A stretch of 64,000 nucleotides of DNA from Blautia schinkii (lineage in GTDB: Bacteria > Bacillota > Clostridia > Lachnospirales > Lachnospiraceae): positions 264,383-328,382 of the forward strand of contig NZ_JAAWUO010000001.1 in the NCBI RefSeq assembly GCF_013304825.1, given 5' to 3'. Of this stretch, positions 50,476 to 60,404 are shown in pieces. Each line of letters starts with the position of its first letter. Position 1 is the first letter of the stretch. A program made the translations under genes and the position numbers. The notes beneath the pieces were generated by a model. It searched no databases, was not told the DNA's origin, and saw only the letters and a list, made by a program, of their open reading frames with translations.

Positions 50476-52323
50476 ATGTTCATAATTGAGGAAGAATTAA
50501 AGAAACTGCCGGGGAAACCGGGAGTCTATATCATGCATGGTGAAAAAGACGAGATCATCTACGTGGGAAAAGCCGTCAGCCTTAAGAACCGTGTGCGCCA
50601 GTACTTCCAGAGCAGCCGCAACAAAGGCGCAAAGATTGAGCAGATGGTAACGCATATCACCAGGTTTGAGTACATTATTACGGACTCTGAACTGGAAGCA
50701 CTTGTTCTGGAATGCAACCTGATCAAGGAACACCGTCCGAAATACAACACCATGCTGAAAGATGACAAGAGTTATCCTTTTATCAAGGTAACAGTTAATG
50801 AGCCATATCCAAGAGTGCTTTTTGCCAGAAGAATGAAAAAAGACAAGGCCAGATACTTCGGCCCATACACAAGCGGCAGTGCAGTAAAAGATGTGATAGA
50901 GCTGGTGAGAAAGCTTTATCAGGTGCGTTCCTGTAACCGTACCCTGCCAAGAGATACAGGAAAGGACAGACCTTGTCTGTATTATCACATGAAGCAGTGT
51001 GATGCACCTTGTCAGGGATATATCAGTCAGGAAGAATACCGTAAAAACATCAGTAAAGTGGTCCGTTTTCTGAATGGTGATTTCAAGGCCACTATTGACG
51101 AGCTTACAGAGAAAATGCAGAAAGCTTCCGAGGAGATGCGTTACGAGGATGCAATGGAATCCCGTGACCTGATCCGCAGTATCCAAAAGATCGGGGAACG
51201 CCAGAAAATCACAGGATATGGCCGGGAAGACCGCGATATTATCGCAGTAGCTATGGATGAGAGTGAAGATCTTAGGGATCAGGATGCGGTTGTGCAGGTA
51301 TTTTTTATCAGAGATGGCAAGCTGATCGGCAGGGATCACTTCTATCTCCGGGTAGCAAAGGGCGATACAAAAGCTCAGGTGCTCTCAAGCTTCCTGAAGC
51401 AGTTTTATGCAGGAACACCGTTTATCCCGTCTGAGATCATGCTCCAGAGTGAGATCGAGGATGCGGACATTATCGAAGAATGGCTTACTGCCAGAAGAAA
51501 GCAGAAAGTGCATATCCGTGTCCCGAAGAAAGGTACCAAGGAGAAACTGGTAGAACTTGCCCTGGAAAATGCCCGCATGGTTCTTTCCAAAGACAGAGAG
51601 CGGATCAGGAGAGAAGAAGGACGTACCATCGGCGCCGTCCATGAGGTAGAAGACTGGCTGGGACTTAAAGGTGTAGTCCGTATGGAAGCCTACGATATCT
51701 CCAATATCAGCGGTTTTGAGTCTGTAGGTTCCATGGTCGTTTATGAAAAAGGCCGCCCGAAACGCAGCGATTACCGCAAATTCAAGATCAAATGGGTTCA
51801 GGGTCCTAACGATTATGCAAGTATGGAGGAGGTTCTGACCCGAAGATTTACCCATGAAAGCAACGGTGAATTTGACAGCTTTGCAAGGCTCCCGGATCTG
51901 ATCCTTATGGATGGAGGAAGAGGCCAGGTAAATATAGCTCTTAAAGTTCTGGATAAGCTTGGAATCAGCATTCCTGTATGCGGCATGGTAAAGGACGATC
52001 ACCATCGAACAAGGGGCCTGTATTACGACAATGTGGAAATCCCTGTTGACACATCCAGCGAGGGATTCCGCCTGATCACAAGAATCCAGGATGAAGCTCA
52101 CCGTTTTGCCATTGAATACCACCGTTCCCTCAGAAGCAAGGGACAGGTGCATTCTGTTCTGGATGATATCCCCGGAATCGGAGATGCAAGGAGGAAAGCT
52201 CTTCTTCGAAAATTCAAATCTGTGGAAAATATCCGGGATGCTTCGGAGGAAGAACTGGCACAGACAGAGAGCATGAACACAGGAAGTGCCCGTCAGGTGT
52301 ATGAATTTTTCCATAAATCCTGA
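50476..52323 (+). CDS. uvrC: Excinuclease ABC subunit C
   Basis: 615 residues, standard for UvrC. GIY-YIG nuclease at the N-terminus ([21 protein letters not shown], 12-32), a cysteine cluster ([30 protein letters not shown]), UvrB-binding helix pair ([20 protein letters not shown], about 220), RNase H-like second nuclease ([11 protein letters not shown] and [15 protein letters not shown]), and C-terminal helix-hairpin-helix repeats ([13 protein letters not shown]). Makes both incisions in nucleotide excision repair. uvrA and uvrB are not in the window. Confidence 0.96.
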   Translation: MFIIEEELKKLPGKPGVYIMHGEKDEIIYVGKAVSLKNRVRQYFQSSRNKGAKIEQMVTHITRFEYIITDSELEALVLECNLIKEHRPKYNTMLKDDKSYPFIKVTVNEPYPRVLFARRMKKDKARYFGPYTSGSAVKDVIELVRKLYQVRSCNRTLPRDTGKDRPCLYYHMKQCDAPCQGYISQEEYRKNISKVVRFLNGDFKATIDELTEKMQKASEEMRYEDAMESRDLIRSIQKIGERQKITGYGREDRDIIAVAMDESEDLRDQDAVVQVFFIRDGKLIGRDHFYLRVAKGDTKAQVLSSFLKQFYAGTPFIPSEIMLQSEIEDADIIEEWLTARRKQKVHIRVPKKGTKEKLVELALENARMVLSKDRERIRREEGRTIGAVHEVEDWLGLKGVVRMEAYDISNISGFESVGSMVVYEKGRPKRSDYRKFKIKWVQGPNDYASMEEVLTRRFTHESNGEFDSFARLPDLILMDGGRGQVNIALKVLDKLGISIPVCGMVKDDHHRTRGLYYDNVEIPVDTSSEGFRLITRIQDEAHRFAIEYHRSLRSKGQVHSVLDDIPGIGDARRKALLRKFKSVENIRDASEEELAQTESMNTGSARQVYEFFHKS

Positions 52324-52435
52324 TGCCGCATTGCAGTTTTTATCATGATTGTGTATAATTAAACATAAGGTGTCTCACGCCCCGGTAAAACGGCAGTGAG
52401 AATGCAAACTTTCAGTGAAAAGGAGATAAAAAAGT

Positions 52436-53383
52436 ATGAAGGGTGTACAGTTGACAAAGATGGCACAGGAACTGGAGCTTACCAATCTGACTCCGGAAAT
52501 CGACCTGTCAGGCATCGTGATCAAGACTGCAGAGATCAACAGACCTGCGCTTCAGCTTACCGGATATCTGGAGCATTTTGCAAATGAGCGTGTTCAGATT
52601 ATCGGATATGTAGAGTATACGTACCTGATGCAGCTTAATGAGGAGGAGAGACGTTTTAAATATGAGCGTTTCATCTCCAGCAAGATCCCATGTGTTATTT
52701 TCAGTACTATGACACGTCCGTCTCAGGATATGATCGATCTGGCTGTTAAATATAATGTCCCAACATTCGTGACAGAAAGAACAACTTCAAGCTTTATGGC
52801 AGAGATCATCCGTTGGCTTGGCGTACAGCTTGCTCCTTGCATTTCCATCCATGGAGTACTTGTGGATGTTTACGGTGAGGGTATCCTGATTACAGGTGAG
52901 AGCGGAATCGGTAAGAGTGAGGCAGCCCTGGAGCTGATCAAACGTGGACACCGCCTTGTCAGTGATGATGTTGTTGAAATACGTAAGGTCAGTGATGTAA
53001 CACTGGTAGGATCTGCTCCGGATATCACACGTCACTTTATCGAGCTTCGTGGTATCGGCATCATCGATGTAAAGACTTTGTTCGGTGTAGAGAGCGTTAA
53101 GGATACACAGTCTATTGACCTTGTTATCAAGCTTGAGGAGTGGGACAGAGACAAGGAATATGACCGTTTGGGACTTCATGAGGAGTATACGGAATATCTT
53201 GGAAACAAGGTTGTATGCCATTCCCTTCCGATTCGCCCAGGTCGTAACCTGGCAATCATTGTTGAGGCAGCAGCTGTCAACCACAGACAGAAGAAGATGG
53301 GATACAATGCAGCAGAGGCATTGTATAAGCGTGTGCAGGCAAACCTTGCTAAGAAGAGAGAGAATCCAGAGGACGAAGAATAA
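52436..53383 (+). CDS. hprK: HPr kinase/phosphorylase
   Basis: 315 residues. N-terminal domain to about 130, then the kinase: P-loop GESGIGKSEAALELIKRGH (about 154), SDDVVEIRK, and the K/K-ase signature ELRGIGIIDV near 205. It phosphorylates HPr on the regulatory serine in response to fructose-1,6-bisphosphate, driving CcpA-mediated carbon catabolite repression. Glucokinase follows 13 bases downstream, so both are probably one operon linking glucose entry and catabolite control. Confidence 0.95.
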   Translation: MKGVQLTKMAQELELTNLTPEIDLSGIVIKTAEINRPALQLTGYLEHFANERVQIIGYVEYTYLMQLNEEERRFKYERFISSKIPCVIFSTMTRPSQDMIDLAVKYNVPTFVTERTTSSFMAEIIRWLGVQLAPCISIHGVLVDVYGEGILITGESGIGKSEAALELIKRGHRLVSDDVVEIRKVSDVTLVGSAPDITRHFIELRGIGIIDVKTLFGVESVKDTQSIDLVIKLEEWDRDKEYDRLGLHEEYTEYLGNKVVCHSLPIRPGRNLAIIVEAAAVNHRQKKMGYNAAEALYKRVQANLAKKRENPEDEE

Positions 53384-53396
53384 GAGGGGATAAGAA

Positions 53397-54332
53397 ATGA
53401 GAACATATTGTTTTGGAATTGATGTAGGCGGAACAACTGTAAAATGCGGACTTTTCCGCACAGACGGAACTCTTGTTGAGAAATGGGAGATCCCGACTCG
53501 CAAGGATAATAACGGAGAGCAGATCCTTCCGGATGTGGCTGCGGCCGTAAATGCCAAGATCGAAGAGAAAGGCATTTCCAAAGATGATGTAGAAGGTGTT
53601 GGAATCGGTGTTCCGGGACCAGTGAACTCCAAAGGTGAAGTACCGCGTGCAGTAAACCTTTACTGGGGATATAAGAATGTTGTAGGCGAGCTGGAAGAAA
53701 TGACAGGACTTCGCGCGAAAGCAGGAAATGATGCCAATGTAGCAGCACTTGGTGAGGCATGGAAGGGTGCAGCAGCAGGTTCCTCGGATGTGATCATGGT
53801 AACGCTTGGAACTGGTGTCGGCGGCGGAATCATTGTTGACGGCAAGATTGTAACAGGACATCACGGAGCTGGCGGTGAGATCGGACATGCCAATGTGGAT
53901 CATCATGAGACAGAGTCCTGCAACTGTGGAAACAAAGGCTGTCTGGAGCAGTTTGGTTCTGCAACAGGAATTGTCCGCATGGCAAAAAAAGAACTTGCAG
54001 CATCCGGTGAGAACAGTGTTCTCCGCGATATGGATGATATCTCTGCAAAAGCTGTTCTGGACGCATTTAAGGAGAATGATCCGGTAGCTGTGGCAACGAT
54101 GGAGAAAGTAGGCGAGCAGCTTGGCGGCTCCCTGGCAATATTTGCCTGTGTGACAGATCCGGAGACTATCGTGATCGGCGGCGGTGTTTCCAAGGCCGGA
54201 CAGCCTCTGATCGACTGTATCCGGAAATATTACAAAGAGTATACTTTTTCATCCTGCAAAGATACGCCGATCGTGATCGCAACACTTGGTAATGATGCCG
54301 GAATCTACGGTGCCGCTAAGATGGTTCTGTAA
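53397..54332 (+). CDS. glcK: ROK-family glucokinase
   Basis: 311 residues. ATP site FGIDVGGTTVKCGLF (6-20), the sugar-binding region GNDANVAALGEAW with catalytic aspartate, VTLGTGVGGGIIVDGK, and the ROK zinc motif H-x-CNCGNKGCLEQFGS (about 178-190). Phosphorylates glucose to glucose-6-phosphate. Same length as Firmicute GlcK. A large bidirectional terminator ends the operon. Confidence 0.93.
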   Translation: MRTYCFGIDVGGTTVKCGLFRTDGTLVEKWEIPTRKDNNGEQILPDVAAAVNAKIEEKGISKDDVEGVGIGVPGPVNSKGEVPRAVNLYWGYKNVVGELEEMTGLRAKAGNDANVAALGEAWKGAAAGSSDVIMVTLGTGVGGGIIVDGKIVTGHHGAGGEIGHANVDHHETESCNCGNKGCLEQFGSATGIVRMAKKELAASGENSVLRDMDDISAKAVLDAFKENDPVAVATMEKVGEQLGGSLAIFACVTDPETIVIGGGVSKAGQPLIDCIRKYYKEYTFSSCKDTPIVIATLGNDAGIYGAAKMVL

Positions 54333-54360
54333 TTGAACGAATATAAGTGTGAATTTCTGA

Positions 54361-54420
54361 AAAAAATACCGACCCCTGGATATCAGATTAATATCTGACA
54401 TCCGGGAGCCGGTATTTTTT
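54361..54420. terminator. Bidirectional terminator between glcK and the PBP gene
   Basis: AAAAAATACCG pairs with CGGTATTTTTT outside, with an inner ATATCAGAT/ATCTGACAT stem; serves both convergent genes. Confidence 0.87.
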
Positions 54421-54426
54421 TAGAAA

Positions 54427-57072
54427 TCAGTAATATTCTACAGGGTCCTCTTCGGAACCGCCGCCGTCATCACCGCTGCCATCGTCACCGGTATCATCAC
54501 CAGTGTCACCGCCGCCAGAGTCATCACCATTATCGCCATTTCCGGAATCGTCAGTATTATCACCGGAACCATTATCTGTGCTGTCCGTATTATCTGTACT
54601 GTCGCCGTTGTCTGTGCTATCCGTGCTGTCAGGAGCAGCGCTTGGAATTGCTTCTGCTGCTGAGTCGGTGTCTGTATCTTCATTATAGTAGTCTTCATCG
54701 TAATCATAACTGCTTTCATAGAAGTGCTGATCACAGTATTCAGTTGGAAGACTGGAAATATCGAAGTACTCTGTGATAGTCGGGCAGCCTGCACGCGGCA
54801 GGAGACCTGTCTCAGAGCAGACACTTGCTTTCTCAACACTTGCCGGCATTTCGAAATCTTTGTCCTCCAGTCCTTCGTGGATACGATTCATAACTTTTTT
54901 CCAGAGATTCTTGTGGAAATTGCGGGCATCTTCCGGAATCTTCTCATTATTATCATAACCGGACCATACAGCACATGTGTAATATGGTGTATAACCTACA
55001 AACCAGAGGTCATTGTAATCCTCGGTAGTACCTGTTTTACCTGCAACTGTCATATTGTCAAGCTGGCAGGCTGTACCGGTACCTTTTTTGACAACATCTT
55101 CCATGGCACTTGTAAGAAGATAGGCTGTGCTGTCTTTGATGACGGATCTGGAAACAGAAGAGTTCTCAATGAGAACATTGCCGTCATGATCAAGAATCTG
55201 TGTATAATAGATCGGTTTGATATAATTTCCGTTGTTTGCAATAGCTGCATAAGCGGCACAGAGCTCAACGTTCTTGACACCGTTGGTAATTCCGCCAAGT
55301 GCAGTTGCAAGGTTGGCGTCACTCCATACATTTCCGTTGGCATCCTTATCTGCGTCTGTTCCGTGGGCCAGTGTGGTAAATCCGAAATCATCCAGATATT
55401 TAAGACCAAGAGAAGGAGTAACCTGCTCCAGGCATTTAACAGCTACAACGTTGATGGAGTTCTGGATCGCTTTACGGATGGTTGTCTCGCCGCCGTAACT
55501 ACGGCTTGCATTGTTGACCGGAGAACCGTCCGGATATTCATAGGGTTCATCCATAAAGGTAGTTGCCAGTGTATCCCCTTTTTCATTGAGAGCCGGTGCA
55601 TAGGTAGATACGATCTTGAAAGTAGAACCAGGCTGTCTGGTTGTATCTGTTGCACGGTTCAGGGTAAGACTGGCAGTTTTTTCGCCGCGGCCGCCGATCA
55701 GGGCTTTCACATATCCGGTGTGCTGGTCGATGACAGTCATGGAAGACTGCGGCTGTGGGGCGAAGTTGACACGTTCGGAAACAACAGTGCTTCCGTCGGC
55801 AAGGATATTGGCTTTGTATTGGTCAACATACTGCTGTCCTTCTTCAGGAGAACTGAAAAGAAGGTCAAATTCAGGATCCTGATCACGGAAATAAAGCTGC
55901 AGCATTTCCTTGCTGTAGTTGACCTGCTCTCCGGACGGAGTCTGTACAGTCAGTGCATAATCCAGCTCGTACTGAGTATCAGCCGGATAGTTGGATGGAT
56001 CTGCATATTCTTCATCCAGTATCTGCTGGATATTGGAATCCAGAGTAGTCATGATCTTCAGACCGCCGCTGTAAAGAAGGTTGGTAGCCTGTGTCTTGGT
56101 ATATCCTTTGATGTTCATCAGATCGCTGATAACCTGATTGGTAACTTCATCTTCAAAATATGTGTAGACAGTGCTTTCTTCCTCTGTATTTTCCATCTGT
56201 GCAAGCTGGATCCGGGAGTAAACATCGTCATTTAATGCTGCCGTATATTCATCCTGGGAAATATATTTCTGATCCAGCATATGATCCAGGACTTCCTTAC
56301 GTCTCTTGGCATTAGCCTTGGGATTTGTAATAGGGTTGAACTTGGTCGGATTCTGGGTGATGCCTGCAAGTGTGGCACATTCAGAAAGGTTCAGGTCCCA
56401 TACATCTTTATTAAAATATTTCTTGGATGCAGCCTGTACACCGTAGGAACCTGCGCCCAGGTTGATGGTGTTCAGGTAATTCTCAAGGATCACATCTTTG
56501 CTGTATTTTTTCTCAATCTGCACGGCAAGATACTGTTCCTGAAATTTACGTGTAAAACGTTCCAGCTGTGTGGATTCGTTAGTCCAGTCTGTAAAAACAT
56601 TGTTCTTCAGAAGCTGCTGTGTGATGGTACTGGCACCCTCCGAAAAATTACCGGTTGTGATTGCTTTCATACCGGCACGTGCAATACCCCGGACATCAAT
56701 ACCGTTATGTTCATAAAAACGTTCATCCTCAATAGCCACCACTGCATGCTGCAGGCTGACCGGGATCTGCTCCAGAGCTACCGGGAGACGGTTGGATGTA
56801 GGTGCTGAAAGCTGCCGCATCTGAGTTCCCTGATCATCATACAGGAACGTTGCATATCCGAGAGGTGAAATATCCACATCATTGACATCAGGTGCACCGG
56901 CGATCACGCCTCGGAAAGAACCGATGCCAAGGCAGATAACCATGACGCAGACAGCGATCAGAGCTGTAAATAAAACCCGGATAAACGAAACGTGAGCTCT
57001 TTTTTCCAGCATGGAAGTACGGGAGATCAGAGCATTCCGCTTCTTAGAAGTGGATCTTTTTCCGTAGTTCAT
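54427..57072 (-). CDS. Class A penicillin-binding protein (PBP1A-like)
   Basis: 881 residues. Cytoplasmic basic tail, one membrane segment (about 35-57), glycosyltransferase family 51 domain (EDERFYEHNGIDVRGIARA, EGASTITQQLLKN, LEKKYSKDVILENYLN-type sequence), and a transpeptidase with PGSTFKIVS (active serine), SIN and AGKTGTTED. After about residue 800 the chain becomes a low-complexity Asp/Gly/Ser/Asn tail ending EEDPVEYY, unusual in length and strongly acidic; it would lie outside in the wall. Polymerises and cross-links peptidoglycan. Confidence 0.94.
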   Translation of the reverse strand: MNYGKRSTSKKRNALISRTSMLEKRAHVSFIRVLFTALIAVCVMVICLGIGSFRGVIAGAPDVNDVDISPLGYATFLYDDQGTQMRQLSAPTSNRLPVALEQIPVSLQHAVVAIEDERFYEHNGIDVRGIARAGMKAITTGNFSEGASTITQQLLKNNVFTDWTNESTQLERFTRKFQEQYLAVQIEKKYSKDVILENYLNTINLGAGSYGVQAASKKYFNKDVWDLNLSECATLAGITQNPTKFNPITNPKANAKRRKEVLDHMLDQKYISQDEYTAALNDDVYSRIQLAQMENTEEESTVYTYFEDEVTNQVISDLMNIKGYTKTQATNLLYSGGLKIMTTLDSNIQQILDEEYADPSNYPADTQYELDYALTVQTPSGEQVNYSKEMLQLYFRDQDPEFDLLFSSPEEGQQYVDQYKANILADGSTVVSERVNFAPQPQSSMTVIDQHTGYVKALIGGRGEKTASLTLNRATDTTRQPGSTFKIVSTYAPALNEKGDTLATTFMDEPYEYPDGSPVNNASRSYGGETTIRKAIQNSINVVAVKCLEQVTPSLGLKYLDDFGFTTLAHGTDADKDANGNVWSDANLATALGGITNGVKNVELCAAYAAIANNGNYIKPIYYTQILDHDGNVLIENSSVSRSVIKDSTAYLLTSAMEDVVKKGTGTACQLDNMTVAGKTGTTEDYNDLWFVGYTPYYTCAVWSGYDNNEKIPEDARNFHKNLWKKVMNRIHEGLEDKDFEMPASVEKASVCSETGLLPRAGCPTITEYFDISSLPTEYCDQHFYESSYDYDEDYYNEDTDTDSAAEAIPSAAPDSTDSTDNGDSTDNTDSTDNGSGDNTDDSGNGDNGDDSGGGDTGDDTGDDGSGDDGGGSEEDPVEYY

Positions 57073-57190
57073 GTTATTCCTCCTTTATAATCCGTTCCAT
57101 TATATCAAATATGGAATGCTAAATAAACCCTTAAAAAAAATTTCACAAATCGCGATATTAAATCAGGAAACGTTATCTGAATACCATTGA

Positions 57191-57295
57191 TTCACTAGTG
57201 ATATTCCGCGAGGTGTTTTGTGTGAGCGAAGGTCACAGAAAACCTGAGAATTGCTGTAGTCATTGATATCTTATACATTGCGCAAAGCTGTCAAT
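57191..57295 (+). repeat. Diverged copy of the 3.8-kb palindromic element
   Basis: Shares TTCCGCGAGGTGTTTT and GTGAGCGAAGGTCACAGAAAAC with the element at 3770-3914, plus a weaker match near the right end (CATTGCGCAAAGC versus CATCGCGAAGC). The terminal repeats and target duplication are not recognisable. The shared core forms a bulged hairpin. Confidence 0.6.
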
Positions 57296-57364
57296 TATTA
57301 TACAATAAAGAAAACAGGTAACTGTAAGTTACGAAAACTCAGAAAAAACGGAGGCATAAAAGAT

Positions 57365-58021
57365 ATGCTGGAACACTATAAAACCATATATGAAGGCGGA
57401 GAAGGGGAGCTGGTTGAGAAGAAATCCCGCTTTATTGCAACTGTCCGTCCTGTGGAGACAGAAGAAGAGGCACTTGCCTTTATCGAAGAAATGAAGAAGA
57501 AATACTGGGATGCACGGCATAACTGTTATGTATATTCTGTAGGAATGAACAGGGAAGCTACCAGATGCAGCGATGACGGAGAGCCGTCCGGAACAGCTGG
57601 AAGACCGATGCTGGATGTGCTTCTTGGTGCAGGAATCTATAATGCGGCAATTGTTGTGACAAGATATTTTGGCGGCGTGCTTCTTGGAACCGGTGGGCTT
57701 GTGCGTGCCTATTCAGGTGCTGTGCAGGCCGGACTTGCAGCAAGTACTGTGATCGAAAAACATCATGGGATCTCCCTTCAGGTAACAGCAGATTATACAG
57801 GAATCGGAAAGATCCAGTACATAGCAGGAGAAAGAAAGCTTCCGATCCTGGATTCTGAATACACAGATAAAGTGGTTCTCAGGCTTCTTGTACCGGATGA
57901 CCAGATTGAAGAGGTGAAGAAAGCAATCACAGAAGGAACCAACGGAAGAGCCGGACTTGAAAAAGATGCAGAGCTTTATTTTGCAAAAGTCAATGGAGAA
58001 GTGAAAACTTTCGATAAATAA
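57365..58021 (+). CDS. yigZ: YigZ/IMPACT family protein
   Basis: The ATG at 57365 follows GGAGG by ten bases; 218 residues, normal for the family. N-terminal UPF0029/IMPACT domain: EKKSRFIATVRPVETEEEALAFI, DARHNCYVYSVG, CSDDGEPSGTAGRPML and VVTRYFGGVLLGTGGLVRAYSGA are diagnostic. C-terminal ferredoxin-like domain from about 140. Bacterial members have unclear function; eukaryotic IMPACT regulates translation stress. It stands alone with a terminator after it. Confidence 0.9.
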   Translation: MLEHYKTIYEGGEGELVEKKSRFIATVRPVETEEEALAFIEEMKKKYWDARHNCYVYSVGMNREATRCSDDGEPSGTAGRPMLDVLLGAGIYNAAIVVTRYFGGVLLGTGGLVRAYSGAVQAGLAASTVIEKHHGISLQVTADYTGIGKIQYIAGERKLPILDSEYTDKVVLRLLVPDDQIEEVKKAITEGTNGRAGLEKDAELYFAKVNGEVKTFDK

Positions 58022-58074
58022 GAAATAGTCGATATATTGATTTTTCGGATAGCCATAGTTTCCGATAATATAAA

Positions 58075-58134
58075 AAATCCCGGTAAGTGAACAGGCATAT
58101 CATATTACGATATACTATCCATTTTCCGGGATTT
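58075..58134. terminator. Bidirectional terminator-like hairpin
   Basis: AAATCCCGG pairs with CCGGGATTT across a long 42-base loop, between the convergent yigZ and cyclophilin genes. Confidence 0.6.
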
Positions 58135-58177
58135 ACTTATATTACAAATTACAGTTTTCCTGCGGAAAAAATACTTC

Positions 58178-58696
58178 TTAGCATTTCTCAGGTTCCGGAT
58201 AATCCACGCCAAAAGTCTCAACAGTCATGGATTTGATCTTCTGCTCGTCAAGAGGACGGTCACTGTAGTCAGTGTCTGTCTCAGCAATAGCATTTACAAC
58301 ATCCATTCCCTCGATGATCTGTCCGAATGCAGCGTAGCTTCCGTCAAGATGCGGAGCAGCCTTGTGCATGATAAAGAACTGGCTTCCGGCAGAGTTCGGA
58401 TTCATAGCTCTTGCCATGGAGAGAACGCCTGGTGTATGTTTCAGATCATTCTTGAAACGGTTCTGGGAGAACTCACCCTTAATGCTGTATCCGGGACCGC
58501 CCATTCCGGTTCCGTCCGGGCATCCGCCCTGGATCATGAAACCGTTGATAACACGGTGGAAGATCAGTCCGTCATAGAAACCTTTCTTAACAAGGCTGAT
58601 AAAGTTATTTACAGTATTAGGTGCAACTTCCGGATATATTTCCGCTTTCATTACATCGCCATTATCCATAGTAATAGTAACGATAGGATTAGACAT
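58178..58696 (-). CDS. Cyclophilin-type peptidyl-prolyl isomerase
   Basis: The start at 58696 gives 172 residues. FHRVINGFMIQGGCPDGTGMGGPGYSI, GVLSMARAMNPNSAGSQFFI and LDGSYAAFGQIIEGMDVV are cyclophilin active-site segments (catalytic R in FHRV, Q in FMIQGG, F in QFFI). No signal peptide, so a cytoplasmic proline isomerase aiding protein folding. Divergent from the tsaE operon. Confidence 0.94.
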   Translation of the reverse strand: MSNPIVTITMDNGDVMKAEIYPEVAPNTVNNFISLVKKGFYDGLIFHRVINGFMIQGGCPDGTGMGGPGYSIKGEFSQNRFKNDLKHTPGVLSMARAMNPNSAGSQFFIMHKAAPHLDGSYAAFGQIIEGMDVVNAIAETDTDYSDRPLDEQKIKSMTVETFGVDYPEPEKC

Positions 58697-58723
58697 AGTT
58701 TTCGCACTCCTTTTCAAAAAGTA

Positions 58724-58752
58724 TTGTATTTCGCTGTTCGCTCTATTATAAT
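58724..58752 (+). promoter_or_regulatory. Promoter of the tsaE operon
   Basis: TTGTAT (58724-58729), 17-base spacer, TATAAT (58747-58752), 38 bases before the tsaE start. Confidence 0.72.
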
Positions 58753-58789
58753 ATGCAAAGAATAATTGTGCAAGAAAAAGGTGGAAAAT

Positions 58790-59230
58790 ATGATCATAGA
58801 AACGCATGATCCGGAGGAAACATTCGAGGCCGGAAGAAAGATCGGAATGAATGCGAAACCGGGACAGATCTACACACTGACAGGCGACCTTGGAGTTGGG
58901 AAGACAGTCTTTACCCAGGGTGTGGCTGCAGGACTTGGGATTACAGAGCCTGTGAACAGTCCTACATTTACCATTATCCAGGAGTATGAAGACGGCCGTC
59001 TGCCATTTTATCATTTTGATGTATACCGTATCGCAGATCTGGAAGAAATGGAAGAAATCGGATACGATGATTACTTTTTCGGGCAGGGAATCTGCCTGAT
59101 CGAATGGGCAGAACTGATCGAAGAGATCCTTCCGGAAAAAAGGATCGAAGTTACTATTGAGAAAGATCTTGACAAGGGATTTGATTACAGAAAGATTACT
59201 ATCGAGGAGAGAGGAGAAGAGACAAAATGA
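58790..59230 (+). CDS. tsaE: tRNA t6A synthesis ATPase TsaE
   Basis: Start at 58790 gives 146 residues. The P-loop GDLGVGKTVFTQG (about 33-45) and SPTFTIIQEYE, FYHFDVYRI and GICLIEWAELIEEILP are the family marks. It resets the TsaBD complex during formation of N6-threonylcarbamoyladenosine at tRNA position 37. First gene of a tightly packed operon; its stop overlaps tsaB by four bases. Confidence 0.94.
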   Translation: MIIETHDPEETFEAGRKIGMNAKPGQIYTLTGDLGVGKTVFTQGVAAGLGITEPVNSPTFTIIQEYEDGRLPFYHFDVYRIADLEEMEEIGYDDYFFGQGICLIEWAELIEEILPEKRIEVTIEKDLDKGFDYRKITIEERGEETK

Positions 59231-59946
59231 GAGTTTTGGCACTGGACAGTTCCGGTATCGTGGCATCCGTAGCCGTTGTGGAGGATGAGACGCTGGTAGC
59301 GGAATATACGGTTAATTATAAAAAAACACACTCACAGACACTTCTTCCAATGCTGGATGAGATCGTGAAGATGACAGAGCTTGATCTTGGAACCATTGAT
59401 GCCATTGCAGTAGCGAAAGGACCTGGATCTTTTACAGGACTTCGTATCGGTTCTGCCACAGCCAAGGGTCTTGGACTTGCTCTTGATAAGCCGCTTGTGG
59501 GAGTTCCGACAGTGGAGGCACTTGCATATAATCTCTATGATGTAAATGGACTGATCTGTCCGATCATGGATGCAAGAAGAAAACAGGTATACACGGGAAT
59601 CTACCGTTATGAGGATCATAAGCTTGCAACTGTGAAAGACCAGATGGCAGTGGGAATCGAGGAACTTCTTTCCATGCTGAATGAAATGCAGGAGCCGGTG
59701 ACTTTCCTGGGAGACGGAGTGCCTGTATTTAAGGATATTATTGCAGAGAAGCTGAATGTGCCGTATTCTTTTGCACCGGCTCACCTTTCCAGACAGAGAG
59801 CGGGCGCAGTGGGTGCACTTGGAGTTCTTTATGTTAAAGAAGGCAGAACAGAGACAGCGGCTGAACATAAGCCGGACTATCTCCGTGTGTCCCAGGCAGA
59901 GCGGGAACGTGCCGGGAAACTGAAAGCAGAAGGTGAAAAAGCATGA
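59227..59946 (+). CDS. tsaB: tRNA t6A synthesis protein TsaB
   Basis: 239 residues, ASKHA-fold: LALDSSGIVASVAVVED at the start, KGPGSFTGLRIGSATAKGLGLAL (typical of TsaB), and VCPIMDARRKQVYT-type sequence (CPIMDARRKQVYTGIY). Lacks the metal histidines of TsaD; acts as its dimer partner. Overlaps both neighbours by four bases (ATGA). Confidence 0.94.
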   Translation: MRVLALDSSGIVASVAVVEDETLVAEYTVNYKKTHSQTLLPMLDEIVKMTELDLGTIDAIAVAKGPGSFTGLRIGSATAKGLGLALDKPLVGVPTVEALAYNLYDVNGLICPIMDARRKQVYTGIYRYEDHKLATVKDQMAVGIEELLSMLNEMQEPVTFLGDGVPVFKDIIAEKLNVPYSFAPAHLSRQRAGAVGALGVLYVKEGRTETAAEHKPDYLRVSQAERERAGKLKAEGEKA

Positions 59947-60383
59947 TCTTGCGGGAGATGCTGGCAGATGACCTGGATCAGGTCATGGAGATCGAAGAAG
60001 AGCTTTTTTCCGTTCCCTGGACAAAAGAGGGATTTTTTACATTCCTTATGAAAGATAATGCAATGTTTCTTGTTGTGGAAGAGAAAGGACAGATTCTGGG
60101 ATACTGTGGACTTCTTACAGTGCTGGATGAGGGCGATGTGACAAATGTTGCTGTGCGCAAAGACCGCCAGAGAGAAGGAATCGGGAATTTCCTGATGGAG
60201 AGTATGGTGCGGCTGGCTTGTGAGCGGGGCATTACCATGATCCATCTGGAAGTACGCGCAGGGAATGAAACTGCAATCAGGCTTTATGAGAGACAGGGCT
60301 TTGTGAAGGATGGACTGCGCAAAGCTTATTATACAGACCCCACGGAGGACGCTGTCCTTATGACACGTACAGATGGGAAGTAA
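59943..60383 (+). CDS. rimI: GNAT acetyltransferase RimI
   Basis: 146 residues. The acetyl-CoA loop DRQREGIGNFLMESM (about 78-92), preceded by GDVTNVAVRKD, and LEVRAGNETAIRLYERQGF are typical of RimI, which acetylates the ribosomal protein S18 N-terminus and other N-termini. Located between tsaB and rnz with a four-base overlap to tsaB, the usual Firmicute order. Confidence 0.92.
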   Translation: MILREMLADDLDQVMEIEEELFSVPWTKEGFFTFLMKDNAMFLVVEEKGQILGYCGLLTVLDEGDVTNVAVRKDRQREGIGNFLMESMVRLACERGITMIHLEVRAGNETAIRLYERQGFVKDGLRKAYYTDPTEDAVLMTRTDGK

Positions 60384-60404
60384 TGACAGGAAAAGAGGAA
60401 AAAA

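Noticed and set aside
54724..56235. 503-residue frame antisense to the PBP gene
   Set aside because: Cysteine-rich, no known motif; produced by codon bias of the true gene.
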